Positions 56,566-64,000 of a stretch of 64,000 nt of DNA are shown here, piece by piece. Position numbers and translations under genes: made by a program. Origin of the DNA: Antribacter soli (GTDB lineage: Bacteria; Actinomycetota; Actinomycetes; Actinomycetales; Cellulomonadaceae); the NCBI RefSeq assembly GCF_021568775.1, contig NZ_JAKGSG010000022.1:182504-246503 (forward strand), read 5' to 3'. Within the stretch, counting starts at the first letter, position 1. Each line of letters begins with the position of its first letter. Under the pieces are notes generated by a model. It saw nothing but the letters and a program-made list of their open reading frames with translations, did not search any database and was not told the origin of the DNA.

Positions 56566-57480
56566 TCAGCGCCGCCGCCACAGGTCCTCCCAGGCGGGGG
56601 CCGCGCTGACAGCCGGGGTCTCCGCCGGGGCGTCGTACGGGTCGCCGCCGGTCGGCGCGGGGACCGTGGCCGGAACCGCCCGTTGGATGCCGGTGCCGTA
56701 GGCGGGCGCCTGGAACGTGCCGGTGGCGGGGTACCCGTTGGCCGAGTCGGCGCTCTGGTACGGAACGGTGGCCTGCGTCGCCGTCGGCACGGCCGGGTAG
56801 GTGCCGGTCGCCAAGGGCTCCGCGGCCTGCCCGGCACGTGCGCCCGGGTCGACCTGCCACGTCCCGGTGGCTGGGCCGGCACCGGCACCGGCACCGGCAC
56901 CAGCGCCGGCGTGCGGGTCGGCGGGCAGCGCGTGCCGGCCCACGACGCGGCTCGGCGGTGCAGCGGGAACGTTCCCACTGCCCTGCCAAGCTGTGTCCCA
57001 CGCGTTGGCGACGTGCTCCGCGGACACCGACCAGCCGACGTCTGCCGCGGGTGTTGCGCCGGGCCAGCGGAGCTGCTCGTGGACCTGGCCCGACCAGCCC
57101 ACGGCGAGGGCGAAGCGGACCATGGTGACGTACTCGATCGACATCTCGCCACCGGCGGCGGGGTGGGGCTGGAAGGTATAGACCTCGTCGGGGGCGAGGA
57201 GCAGGCCGCGCCGCGTCGCCTCCCGCGCGAGGTCGTCGAGGAGGTAGGTGGCACGCCCCTCGGGCGTCTCGAGCTCGGCATACATGTCGACGGCGGTGGT
57301 CCAGCGCAGCTCGAGCGTGCCCTCGACGGTGTCCAGGAACCACCATCCCTCGAGCGACTCCAGGAAGACGTCGCCGAAGAGCGTGGTGAAGCGGGGGGTC
57401 TTGCCGCTTATGCCCAACCATCGCCAGGAAGCAAGCCCGAACTCGAACGCCTCACGCGAGAAAGTTCGGAGCATTTGCAT
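56566..57480 (-). CDS. Tdi1/DUF1851-like protein with low-complexity tail
   Basis: 304 residues. The N-terminal half (about 1-140) has the pattern FTTLFGDVFLES...GWWFLDTVEGTLELRW and PDEVYTFQPHPAAGG, which resembles the T6SS immunity Tdi1/DUF1851 (GAD-related) group; I am only moderately sure. The C-terminal half is low-complexity Ala/Gly/Pro/Thr with a (GA)5 run encoded by 6-bp repeats and ends EDLWRRR. No T6SS or toxin gene is adjacent. ATG at 57480. The stop lies 1 bp from the end of the convergent DUF222 gene. Confidence 0.6.
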   Translation of the reverse strand: MQMLRTFSREAFEFGLASWRWLGISGKTPRFTTLFGDVFLESLEGWWFLDTVEGTLELRWTTAVDMYAELETPEGRATYLLDDLAREATRRGLLLAPDEVYTFQPHPAAGGEMSIEYVTMVRFALAVGWSGQVHEQLRWPGATPAADVGWSVSAEHVANAWDTAWQGSGNVPAAPPSRVVGRHALPADPHAGAGAGAGAGAGPATGTWQVDPGARAGQAAEPLATGTYPAVPTATQATVPYQSADSANGYPATGTFQAPAYGTGIQRAVPATVPAPTGGDPYDAPAETPAVSAAPAWEDLWRRR

Positions 57481-57559
57481 GTGCGAATCAAACCACCTCG
57501 TGGTATTGGCGCGAAACCCCCAGGTCAGTGTGTGTTTTTGGTCTGGGATTCCCCTGAGA

Positions 57560-57985
57560 TCAGGGGATCAGCCCCGCCCAGCGGCGCGCGGTGTCGACCA
57601 GCTCGACCCGCTCCAGCGCGTCGATCTCGGCGTGCGTGTGCCAGGCGACCCCGTCGGTCGAGCCGCCGACCTCGACGGTCAGCTCCCCGCCCACGACGTG
57701 CGCCCGGTAGACGATCCGGATCCCGTGCATCGGCGGCCGCCCGGCGACGAGCCGGCGGGCGCCCGGGATGACGATGCTGTCGACGCCGAGCAGCCCGTCG
57801 AGCTCCACCTGGTAGCCGCTCTCCTCGAAGACCTCCCGCACCGCGGCGTCGGCCGGGTCCTCGCCCGGGTCGATGCCGCCGCCCGGCAGGGTCCAGCTGG
57901 GCGGGCTGCCCCCGCTCCAGTGGGGGAGCAGCATCCGCTCCTCCTCGTCGGTGATCACGGCGTAGGCGGCGACGCGGAGGTCCAT
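57560..57985 (-). CDS. NUDIX hydrolase
   Basis: 141 residues. Nudix box GGGIDPGEDPADAAV followed by REVFEESGY (the Gx5Ex7REUxEExGU pattern complete) at about 34-58. Hydrolyses a nucleoside diphosphate linked to X; exact substrate unknown. ATG at 57985. Lies 79 bp upstream of the Tdi1-like gene on the same strand and divergent from the permease gene. Confidence 0.92.
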   Translation of the reverse strand: MDLRVAAYAVITDEEERMLLPHWSGGSPPSWTLPGGGIDPGEDPADAAVREVFEESGYQVELDGLLGVDSIVIPGARRLVAGRPPMHGIRIVYRAHVVGGELTVEVGGSTDGVAWHTHAEIDALERVELVDTARRWAGLIP

Positions 57986-58036
57986 ACGGGCATTCTGCCC
58001 GACAGGTCATGACTCCGTAACGCAGCCCCGCAGGCT

Positions 58037-58052
58037 GTTACGACCACGAAAC
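58037..58052 (+). promoter_or_regulatory. GlnR-type box upstream of the ethanolamine-type permease
   Basis: GTTAC-gaccac-GAAAC matches exactly the gTnAC-n6-GaAAc box of actinobacterial GlnR. A second GTAAC half-site lies 20 bp upstream at 58017; the canonical period is 22 bp, so the doubled site is imperfect. It is 97 bp before the permease start. Nitrogen control of an ethanolamine permease is plausible; assignment is inference. Confidence 0.55.
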
Positions 58053-58148
58053 CGCACCGCGTGATCAGCGGGAACACCCCGGCGCCAGCATGTCTGGACA
58101 AGGGGTCGAGGGCGTGTGACCCACCGGAGCGACGGGACGGAGGACAGC

Positions 58149-59699
58149 ATGGCCGTGACATCGGGCGCCGCCGGGGTGAGCTACACCCCGGCAGACGAGG
58201 GTTACTTCGCGAAGCGGGAGCTGCGACGCAGCGCAGGGTTCTGGGGACTCTGGGGCATGGGGATCGCCGCGGTGATCTCGGGCGACTTCTCGGGCTGGAA
58301 CGTCGGTCTCGGGACGACGGGCTGGGGCGCGATGCTGATCGCGATGGTCGCGATCGTCGTCATGTACTTCACGATGATCTTCTCCATCGGGGAGATGTCG
58401 GCCGCGATGCCGCACACGGGCGGGGCGTACTCGTTCTCGCGTGCGGCGATGGGCCCGTGGGGAGGGTTCGTCACGGGCTTCGCGGAGACGATCGAGTACG
58501 TCGTCACGACGGCGGTCATCGTGTGGTTCTCCGGCGTCTACGCGGACTCCGCGCTGGCGGCCCTGACGGGCGTGTCCCTGCCCGCCTGGGTGTGGTGGGC
58601 GATCCTGTACGCGGCGTTCGTCGGGATCAATGCGCTGGGCGCGCACATCGGCTTCCGGTTCGCGCTGGTGGTGGCCGTGATCTCGATGGCGGTCGTCGTG
58701 TTCTTCGCGGTGGCGGCGTTCGCGACCGGCTCCGTGGACCTGTCCCGCCTGCTCGACGTCGAGCCCGCCGAGGGCGGGTCGGCGTTCCTGCCGTTCGGGG
58801 CGGTCGGGATCCTGTTCGCCCTGCCCTTCGCGATCTGGTTCTTCCTCGGCATCGAGGAGCTGCCGCTCGCCGCCGAGGAGGCGCACGACCCGACCCGCGA
58901 CATCCCGCGCGCCTCCGTGTGGGGTGTCGTGACGCTCGCGTTCTTCGGACTGCTCGTGCTGGTCCTCAACCCCGCCGTGACGGGCACGGCCGCCATCACG
59001 GTCTCGCCCGGCGACGGCGACGAGCCGCTCCTCGCGGGCTTCCGGGCGTTCCTGCCGGAGAGCGTCGCCGCGGTGCTGGCCCTGTTCGCGCTGGTCGGCC
59101 TGCTGGCGTCGCTACAGGGGATCATGTTCGCGTACGGGCGGAACATGTACTCGCTGTCGCGCGCCGGCTACTACCCGACGTTCCTGTCGCTCACCGGGGC
59201 GAAGCACAAGACGCCGTGGGTCGCGCTCGTGGCGGGCGCCGTCGTCGGCTACCTGATCCTGCTGCTCGTGCTGGTCGTCATCCCGGCGGTGAGCCCGGAC
59301 GCGGCCGGGTCGGCGTCGGGCGTGATCCTGTTCGTCGCGGTGTTCGGGGCCGTCATCTCGTACATGATGCAGATGGCGGCGTTCGTGGTGCTGCGGCGGC
59401 GCTTCCCCGACGCGGTGCGACCCTACGTGAGCCCGACAGGCGTGTGGGGAGCGGTCGTGGCGGGCGTCATCTCGTTCGCAGCGTTCCTCGGGATCGTGCT
59501 CAACGCGACGTTCCAGCTCGCCGTCGTCGTGTTCCTCGTGGTCTTCGCGGTGGGCCTCGCGGTGTTCGCCCTGTTCGGGCGCACGCGGCTCGTCCTGTCG
59601 CCCGAGGAGGAGTACGCGCTGGGCGGCGGCCTCGCGGCTGCGGCCCCGGCCGCGGAGGCGGCGGCGGAGCCGGCCGCGGAGGAGCCGGTGGGCGCGTAA
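58149..59699 (+). CDS. APC-family amine permease, ethanolamine-permease-like
   Basis: 516 residues with about 12 membrane segments. Matches the ethanolamine permease (Eat-type) group: GMGIAAVISGDFSGWNVGL near the N-terminus, SIGEMSAAMPHTGGAYSFSRAAMGPWGGF, GIEELPLAAEEAHDPTRDIPRA and YGRNMYSLSRAGYYPTFLS. Imports ethanolamine or a related amine as nitrogen/carbon source. The C-terminal ~20 residues are Ala/Glu-rich. ATG at 58149 with ggagg upstream. No ethanolamine ammonia-lyase genes are in the window. Confidence 0.88.
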   Translation: MAVTSGAAGVSYTPADEGYFAKRELRRSAGFWGLWGMGIAAVISGDFSGWNVGLGTTGWGAMLIAMVAIVVMYFTMIFSIGEMSAAMPHTGGAYSFSRAAMGPWGGFVTGFAETIEYVVTTAVIVWFSGVYADSALAALTGVSLPAWVWWAILYAAFVGINALGAHIGFRFALVVAVISMAVVVFFAVAAFATGSVDLSRLLDVEPAEGGSAFLPFGAVGILFALPFAIWFFLGIEELPLAAEEAHDPTRDIPRASVWGVVTLAFFGLLVLVLNPAVTGTAAITVSPGDGDEPLLAGFRAFLPESVAAVLALFALVGLLASLQGIMFAYGRNMYSLSRAGYYPTFLSLTGAKHKTPWVALVAGAVVGYLILLLVLVVIPAVSPDAAGSASGVILFVAVFGAVISYMMQMAAFVVLRRRFPDAVRPYVSPTGVWGAVVAGVISFAAFLGIVLNATFQLAVVVFLVVFAVGLAVFALFGRTRLVLSPEEEYALGGGLAAAAPAAEAAAEPAAEEPVGA

Positions 59700-59704
59700 A
59701 CCCG

Positions 59705-59797
59705 CCGAGGTAGTCGGTCCGTCCGGACGGACCGACTACTTGGCGCGCGTGAGTCGGCCGAGGTAGTTGGTCCGTCCGGACGAACCGACTATCTCGG
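59705..59797. repeat. Pair of palindromic repeats (copies C and D), partly inside the EamA 3' end
   Basis: Copy C (59705-59744) has a 15-bp perfect stem gtagtcggtccgtcc / ggacggaccgactac; copy D (59758-59797) carries the same 20-nt arms with G-U-type exchanges. Same consensus as at 25138-25230, again as a tandem pair spaced 13 bp. Copy D encodes the last EamA codons and copy C contains its stop. Confidence 0.85.
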
Positions 59798-60689
59798 CAG
59801 GCTCACTCGGCCGCCGTCGGACAGGAAGCCGGACCAGGCCGGACGTGACCGCCACACCGGCCAGGAGTGCCGCGCCGCCCGCCGCCTCGAGGGCGTTCGG
59901 CACCTCGCCCTGGGCGAGCCAGGCGGCAGCGATCCCCACGACGGGCACGAGCATCGTGAACGGCGCGACCGCGCTCGCCCGGTAGCGGGCGAGGAGCGTG
60001 TTCCAGATGCCGTAGCCCACGAGGCTCGCGAGCCACGCGGTGTAGAGGGTGGACACGACGGCGGTCCCCGTGAGGTGCGTCAGCGCGTGGCCGACCTCCG
60101 CCGGGCCGTCCAGGACGAGCGACAGCGCCAGCATCGGCACCGGGACCACGAGGGCGGACCAGACGGTCATGGACAGGCCGCCGGCCACGCCGACCCGGCG
60201 GACGACGACGTTGCCCGTGGCCCACGAGGCGGCGGCGGCCAGCGTGAGCAGGAAGGCCAGCGCCGGCGTCGCGGCGCTGCGGCCGAGGCCCACGACCACG
60301 AGCCCGGCGACGCCGATCACGACGCCCGTGAGCTGCGCCGGCCTCGGGCGCTCGCGGAGACCGATCGCGGCGAAGAGGACCGTGAGGGCGACCTGCGCCT
60401 GCAGCACGAGCGAGGCCAGGCCCGGCGGCATGCCGAACGCGATTGCCAGGTACAGGAGCGCGAACTGGCCGAGGCTGAGGAAGACGCCGACGAGCAGGAC
60501 GTCGCGCAGCGGGGCCGCCGGCCGGGGGACCAGGAAGATCGCGGGCAGCAGCACCACGACGAAGCGGATCGCGACGAACAGGGTGGGCGGGACGTCGGCG
60601 ACCCCGTAGTCGATCGCGAGGAAGTTCACTCCCCAGATGACGGTGACGAGCACGGCGAGCAGGGAGTGACGCAGGGGCATGGTGCCCAT
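59736..60689 (-). CDS. EamA/DMT-family transporter
   Basis: 317 residues with ten membrane helices in two EamA halves (about 5-140 and 150-285). Drug/metabolite exporter type; substrate unknown. Typical VTVIWGVNFLAID at the N-terminus, YLAIAFGMPPGLASLVLQ in the first half, SWATGNVVVRRVG at the junction. The last ~20 residues (EIVGSSGRTNYLGRLTRAK) are encoded by the palindromic repeats, so the native C-terminus may originally have been shorter or different. ATG at 60689 with ggagcgacc upstream. Confidence 0.9.
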   Translation of the reverse strand: MGTMPLRHSLLAVLVTVIWGVNFLAIDYGVADVPPTLFVAIRFVVVLLPAIFLVPRPAAPLRDVLLVGVFLSLGQFALLYLAIAFGMPPGLASLVLQAQVALTVLFAAIGLRERPRPAQLTGVVIGVAGLVVVGLGRSAATPALAFLLTLAAAASWATGNVVVRRVGVAGGLSMTVWSALVVPVPMLALSLVLDGPAEVGHALTHLTGTAVVSTLYTAWLASLVGYGIWNTLLARYRASAVAPFTMLVPVVGIAAAWLAQGEVPNALEAAGGAALLAGVAVTSGLVRLPVRRRPSEPAEIVGSSGRTNYLGRLTRAK

Positions 60690-60792
60690 GGTCGCTCCGG
60701 GCACCGTCAAGCGTCCATGGAGTATCACTGGCTGACTGTTCAGCCGCGCTGAAGGGTGTCCTGGCTCACGACGGTGCCTCGCGGGCGAACGG

Positions 60793-60798
60793 TAGACT
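60793..60798 (+). promoter_or_regulatory. Candidate -10 element of the purL promoter
   Basis: acggTAGACTtgg lies 51 bp before the purL start. The string cggtagactt is identical to that before purS (35739-35748). A good -35 is not evident. Prediction only. Confidence 0.45.
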
Positions 60799-60848
60799 TG
60801 GGCCGCGCCGTCGTGCGCCGAAAACCCGCACCCACCCGAGGGAAATCG

Positions 60849-63176
60849 ATGACGTCCCAGGCCACTGAGCTGTCCCCTGCGCGTCCCGCGCTCGACACCG
60901 TCGAGAACGCGGCGGCTACCCCCGAGGAGGTCCAGCCGTTCGCGGAGCTCGGCCTCAAGCCGGAGGAGTACCAGCGCATCAAGGACATCCTTGGACGGCG
61001 TCCGACCGCCGCCGAGCTGGCGATGTACTCGGTGATGTGGTCGGAGCACTGCTCCTACAAGTCCTCCAAGGTGCACCTGCGCAAGTTCGGCGAGCGCGTC
61101 ACCGACGAGATGAAGGAGCACCTCCTCGTCGGCATCGGTGAGAACGCCGGCGTGGTCGACATCGGCGACGGCTGGGCCGTCACCTTCAAGGTCGAGTCGC
61201 ACAACCACCCGTCGTTCGTCGAGCCGTACCAGGGCGCGGCCACGGGCGTCGGCGGCATCGTCCGCGACATCATCTCGATGGGCGCGCGCCCCGTGGCCGT
61301 CATGGACCAGCTCCGCTTCGGTGACGTGAACCACCCCGACACCGCGCGCGTGGTGCACGGCGTGGTCAGCGGCGTCGGCGGCTACGGCAACTCGCTCGGC
61401 CTGCCCAACATCGGCGGCGAGCTCGTGTTCGACGCCTCCTACCAGGGCAACCCGCTCGTCAACGCGCTCTGCGTGGGCGTGCTGCGGCACGAGGACATCC
61501 ACCTCGCCAACGCGTCCGGCGTCGGCAACAAGGTGGTGCTCTTCGGCGCTCGCACCGGCGGCGACGGCATCGGCGGCGCCTCGATCCTCGCGTCCGAGAC
61601 GTTCGAGGACGGCGTGCCTGCCAAGCGCCCGTCCGTGCAGGTGGGCGACCCCTTCATGGAGAAGGTCCTCATCGAGTGCTGTCTCGAGCTGTACGCCGCC
61701 AAGGTCGTGGAGGGCATCCAGGACCTCGGCGCAGCCGGCATCTCGTGCGCCACGTCCGAGCTCGCGTCCAACGGCGACGGCGGCATGCACGTGGACCTCG
61801 ACGACGTCCTGCTGCGCGACCCCACCCTGAACGCCGGCGAGATCCTGATGTCGGAGTCGCAGGAGCGCATGATGGCCGTCGTCCATCCGGACAAGCTCGA
61901 CGAGTTCCTCGCGATCACGGGTCGCTGGGACGTCGAGACCGCCGTGATCGGCGAGGTCAACGGCTCCGGCCGCCTCACGATCGACCACCACGGCCAGCGC
62001 ATCGTCGACGTCGACCCCAAGACCGTCGCGCACGAGGGCCCGGTGTACGAGCGCCCCTACGCGCGTCCGGCCTGGCAGGACCGGCTCAACGCGTCCGGGA
62101 CGCTCGCCTCCGGGCTCGCGCGTCCGGCGTCGGGCCCCGAGCTGCGCGAGACCGCGCTGAGGCTCCTCGCCTCGCCCAACCTCGCCTCCAAGGCCTGGGT
62201 CACCAACCAGTACGACCGCTTCGTCCAGGGCAACACGGCCCTCGCGCAGCCCGACGACGGCGGCGTGATCCGCGTCGACGAGACCACCGGCCTCGGCGTC
62301 GCGCTCGCGACCGACGCGAACGGCCGCTACGGCAAGCTCGACCCGCGCACCGGAGCCGCGCTGGCCCTCGCCGAGGCGTACCGCAACGTCGCGACCGCGG
62401 GTGCCGAGCCGCTCGCCGTGACCGACTGCCTGAACTTCGGCTCCCCGGAGCACCCGGACTCGATGTGGCAGCTCGTCGAGGCGATCGAGGGTCTGGCCGA
62501 CGCCTGCCAGGAGCTCGGCGTGCCCGTCACCGGCGGCAACGTCTCGCTCTACAACGGCACGGGCGAGCCGGGCCAGATCGACTCCTCGATCCACCCCACC
62601 CCCGTGGTGGGCGTGCTCGGCGTGCTCGACGACGTCCGCACCGCCGTGCCGTCCGGCTGGCAGGCCGCCGGCCTGCGCCTCCTGCTCCTCGGCGTGACCC
62701 GTGACGAGCTCGACGGCTCCGCCTGGGCCGACGTCGTCCACGCTCACCTCGGCGGCGTCCCGCCGCGCGTGGACCTCGGCGCCGAGAAGGCGCTCGCGTC
62801 CGTGCTCGTCGACGCCCGGCGGGCCGGCCTCGCCGCAGCCGCGCACGACCTCTCCGAGGGCGGGCTCGCGCAGGCGCTCCTGGAGGCGTCGCTGCGCTTC
62901 GGCGTGGGTGCGTCCGTCGCGCTGGAGGGCGTGACCGGGCGCGACGCCGTCGACCCGTTCGTGGCGTTGTTCTCCGAGTCGACGGCGCGCGTGCTCGTCG
63001 CCGTGACGCCGGACCACGAGACCGACCTGGTCCACCTCGCCGAGGACGCGGGCGTGCCGGTGCTGCGGCTCGGCGTGACCGGCGGTTCCTCGGTGATCGT
63101 CGAGGGCCAGTTCGAGATCGGCCTCGACGAGGCCCGCGAGGCCCACGAGGGCACGCTGCCGCGCATCTTCGGCTGA
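60849..63176 (+). CDS. purL: Phosphoribosylformylglycinamidine synthase subunit PurL
   Basis: ATP-dependent amidation of FGAR to FGAM, working with PurQ and PurS. 775 residues, the short (small) PurL form. Two AIRS-like halves; [14 protein letters not shown] active-site loop as [11 protein letters not shown] (His about 60), the [20 protein letters not shown] substrate loop, [28 protein letters not shown] and [17 protein letters not shown] at 60849. A hairpin terminator follows 12 bp downstream. purSQ is 25 kb away. Confidence 0.98.
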   Translation: MTSQATELSPARPALDTVENAAATPEEVQPFAELGLKPEEYQRIKDILGRRPTAAELAMYSVMWSEHCSYKSSKVHLRKFGERVTDEMKEHLLVGIGENAGVVDIGDGWAVTFKVESHNHPSFVEPYQGAATGVGGIVRDIISMGARPVAVMDQLRFGDVNHPDTARVVHGVVSGVGGYGNSLGLPNIGGELVFDASYQGNPLVNALCVGVLRHEDIHLANASGVGNKVVLFGARTGGDGIGGASILASETFEDGVPAKRPSVQVGDPFMEKVLIECCLELYAAKVVEGIQDLGAAGISCATSELASNGDGGMHVDLDDVLLRDPTLNAGEILMSESQERMMAVVHPDKLDEFLAITGRWDVETAVIGEVNGSGRLTIDHHGQRIVDVDPKTVAHEGPVYERPYARPAWQDRLNASGTLASGLARPASGPELRETALRLLASPNLASKAWVTNQYDRFVQGNTALAQPDDGGVIRVDETTGLGVALATDANGRYGKLDPRTGAALALAEAYRNVATAGAEPLAVTDCLNFGSPEHPDSMWQLVEAIEGLADACQELGVPVTGGNVSLYNGTGEPGQIDSSIHPTPVVGVLGVLDDVRTAVPSGWQAAGLRLLLLGVTRDELDGSAWADVVHAHLGGVPPRVDLGAEKALASVLVDARRAGLAAAAHDLSEGGLAQALLEASLRFGVGASVALEGVTGRDAVDPFVALFSESTARVLVAVTPDHETDLVHLAEDAGVPVLRLGVTGGSSVIVEGQFEIGLDEAREAHEGTLPRIFG

Positions 63177-63188
63177 GCCTTCTCGCCT

Positions 63189-63230
63189 GACGCGGGGGTG
63201 GCCTTCCGGTGCGGAGGCGACCCCCGCGTC
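63189..63230. terminator. Hairpin terminator after purL
   Basis: gacgcgggggt / acccccgcgtc form an 11-bp perfect outer stem, with an inner ccttccg/cggagg stem separated by a small internal loop. No U-tract. Confidence 0.85.
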
Positions 63231-63233
63231 GTG

Positions 63234-63275
63234 CCATGGAGTTATGTATATGACTGCCGTACCATAACTCCATGG
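63234..63275. promoter_or_regulatory. Palindromic operator at the toxin-antitoxin promoter
   Basis: ccatggagttatg (63234-63246) and cataactccatgg (63263-63275) are perfect 13-bp inverted arms 16 bp apart. They bracket an AT-rich tatata core that may hold the -10, and the right arm overlaps the antitoxin ATG at 63272. Typical autoregulatory site of an RHH antitoxin. Confidence 0.7.
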
Positions 63276-63508
63276 TGCTGAAGCGGACGACCGTCATGGT
63301 CGACGAGGAAGACCTCCGAGCGGTCAAGGCGATCGCCGAGCGGGAGGGCCGGCCCGAGGCTGAGCTGATCCGCGAGGCGTTCCACCTCGTGGCGCTCCGG
63401 GGTCGCCGATGGGATGACGACTGGGCCATCCCCGAGTTCGACTTCGGCGGTCCCGTGTCCGCCGACGACGTGGGCGCGGCGGTACGTGACGGCATCTCCG
63501 ACACGTGA
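63272..63508 (+). CDS. Ribbon-helix-helix antitoxin (VapB-type)
   Basis: 78 residues. RHH DNA-binding pattern at the N-terminus (KRTTVMVDEEDLRAVKAIAEREGRPEAELIREAF, split here as basic strand, turn and two helices), and a C-terminal toxin-wrapping tail with IPEFDFGGPVS. Autorepressor and neutraliser of the PIN toxin that follows; start and stop of the pair overlap (gtga). ATG at 63272 lies in the operator arm. Confidence 0.88.
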   Translation: MVLKRTTVMVDEEDLRAVKAIAEREGRPEAELIREAFHLVALRGRRWDDDWAIPEFDFGGPVSADDVGAAVRDGISDT

Positions 63509-63939
63509 TCGTCATCGGCGACACCTCTGGCCTGGTTGCCGCGCTGAACGTGGCCGATCCTGAGCACGAGGCCGCGCGTGCGGCTCTCAAGGGCTCGGCG
63601 GCCACGGTCGTCTCACCGCTGGTGATGCTGGAGATCGAGCACGTCACGACCAGGAACGTCGGTCGCAGGGCGGCTTTCCAGGTCAACGACTGGGTGCTCA
63701 AGAACGAGGAGATCCTGCGGGTGATCGTCCCGGAGCTGCCCGCGACCCTGCTGCGCAGGGCTCGCCAGGTGCAGAGTCGCTATCAGGCGCTCGAGCTCGA
63801 TCTCACGAACGCTCTCAACGTCGCCCTGGCCGAGGTGTACGAGACGGACACCGTGCTGACCCTGGACCGCCGTGACTTCCGGGCGATCAAGCCGCTCACG
63901 GAGCACGAAGGCTTCCGCCTCCTGCCCGACGACCTGTAG
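63505..63939 (+). CDS. PIN-domain toxin (VapC-type ribonuclease)
   Basis: 144 residues. PIN nuclease acidic residues are in place: Asp6 in IGDTSGL, Glu43 in VMLEIEH, Asp99 in LELDLTNA and Asp121 in LTLDRRDF. Mg2+-dependent endoribonuclease, target RNA unknown. GTG at 63505 overlaps the antitoxin stop, so the two are translated together. Remaining bases to 64000 show no gene. Confidence 0.9.
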   Translation: MIVIGDTSGLVAALNVADPEHEAARAALKGSAATVVSPLVMLEIEHVTTRNVGRRAAFQVNDWVLKNEEILRVIVPELPATLLRRARQVQSRYQALELDLTNALNVALAEVYETDTVLTLDRRDFRAIKPLTEHEGFRLLPDDL

Positions 63940-64000
63940 GCGGTCCGCCTGGTCGGCCAGGTCCGGTTCGAGAACGCCATCAGGTATCGCTTCCGGTCAG

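Noticed and set aside
59736..63146. 1136-residue minus-strand open frame
   Set aside because: Only the 3' part (59736-60689) is the EamA gene; the upstream two thirds are antisense to purL and show no protein-like pattern.

Overview
The window is about 64 kb of very GC-rich (roughly 73%) chromosome from an actinobacterium. A secreted GH6 cellulase with a type-2 cellulose-binding module, together with the gene content, points to the Cellulomonas / Cellulosimicrobium / Promicromonospora side of the Micrococcales. This placement is inferred from gene families, without database comparison. No rRNA, tRNA, CRISPR array, prophage or insertion sequence was seen, and most of the window is core chromosome. 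From memory, several blocks recall Mycobacterium tuberculosis gene order: clpB / septum-formation protein / pyrE; dedA / fba / DUF3151 / purA; and htdX / fabG4 / fadA2 / fadE5.

Layout. 1-8 kb: the 3' part of clpB, a septum-formation-domain protein, pyrE, corA, a short-chain dehydrogenase and a small hydrolase. 8-14 kb: a tctCBA tricarboxylate transporter divergent from a CitA/CitB-type two-component system, with a pair of 11-bp direct repeats between them. 14-18 kb: exonuclease III, a NagD-like HAD phosphatase, DedA, a SpoU methyltransferase and class II aldolase, closed by a long hairpin terminator. 18-22 kb: a partner-switching cluster in which a PAS-GAF-SpoIIE-HATPase protein is flanked by two STAS antagonists. 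22-25 kb: DUF3151, purA, purD. 25-31 kb: GH6 cellulase, a LacI regulator and a divergent LacI-type sensor/PAS protein with no visible output domain. 31-37 kb: purC, a second septum-formation-domain protein, a Crp/Fnr regulator, a SpaA-like secreted protein and purSQ. 37-41 kb: a tandem GNAT protein, a membrane protein, a metallo-beta-lactamase-fold hydrolase and a GH3-like protein that lacks the nucleophile region. 41-45 kb: a sulfur/methionine locus in which a rhodanese-metZ operon and a class V aminotransferase gene diverge, apparently each behind a different class of SAM riboswitch. 45-54 kb: a flavin-dependent oxidoreductase, a TrmB/LuxR-type regulator and a fatty-acid block (MaoC dehydratase, FabG4-like reductase, thiolase, TetR, acyl-CoA dehydrogenase). 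54-64 kb: small envelope proteins, an SOS-controlled DUF222/13E12 fragment, a Tdi1-like protein, a NUDIX hydrolase, an ethanolamine-type permease with a GlnR-like box, an EamA exporter, purL and a VapBC-type toxin-antitoxin pair.

How they work together. The purine genes purA, D, C, S, Q and L are dispersed, and purSQ and purL share the same -10 sequence. The two SAM leaders would tie homocysteine synthesis and a sulfur-handling PLP enzyme to SAM level. The transporter and sensor kinase form a citrate-type uptake module. The LacI gene lies just upstream of the cellulase with an operator-like site between them. Non-coding structure is the most unusual layer here: two paired copies of one palindrome family, a 90-bp tandem duplication next to a near-perfect 62-nt palindrome, a perfect LexA box on a leaderless start, and a GlnR-type site.
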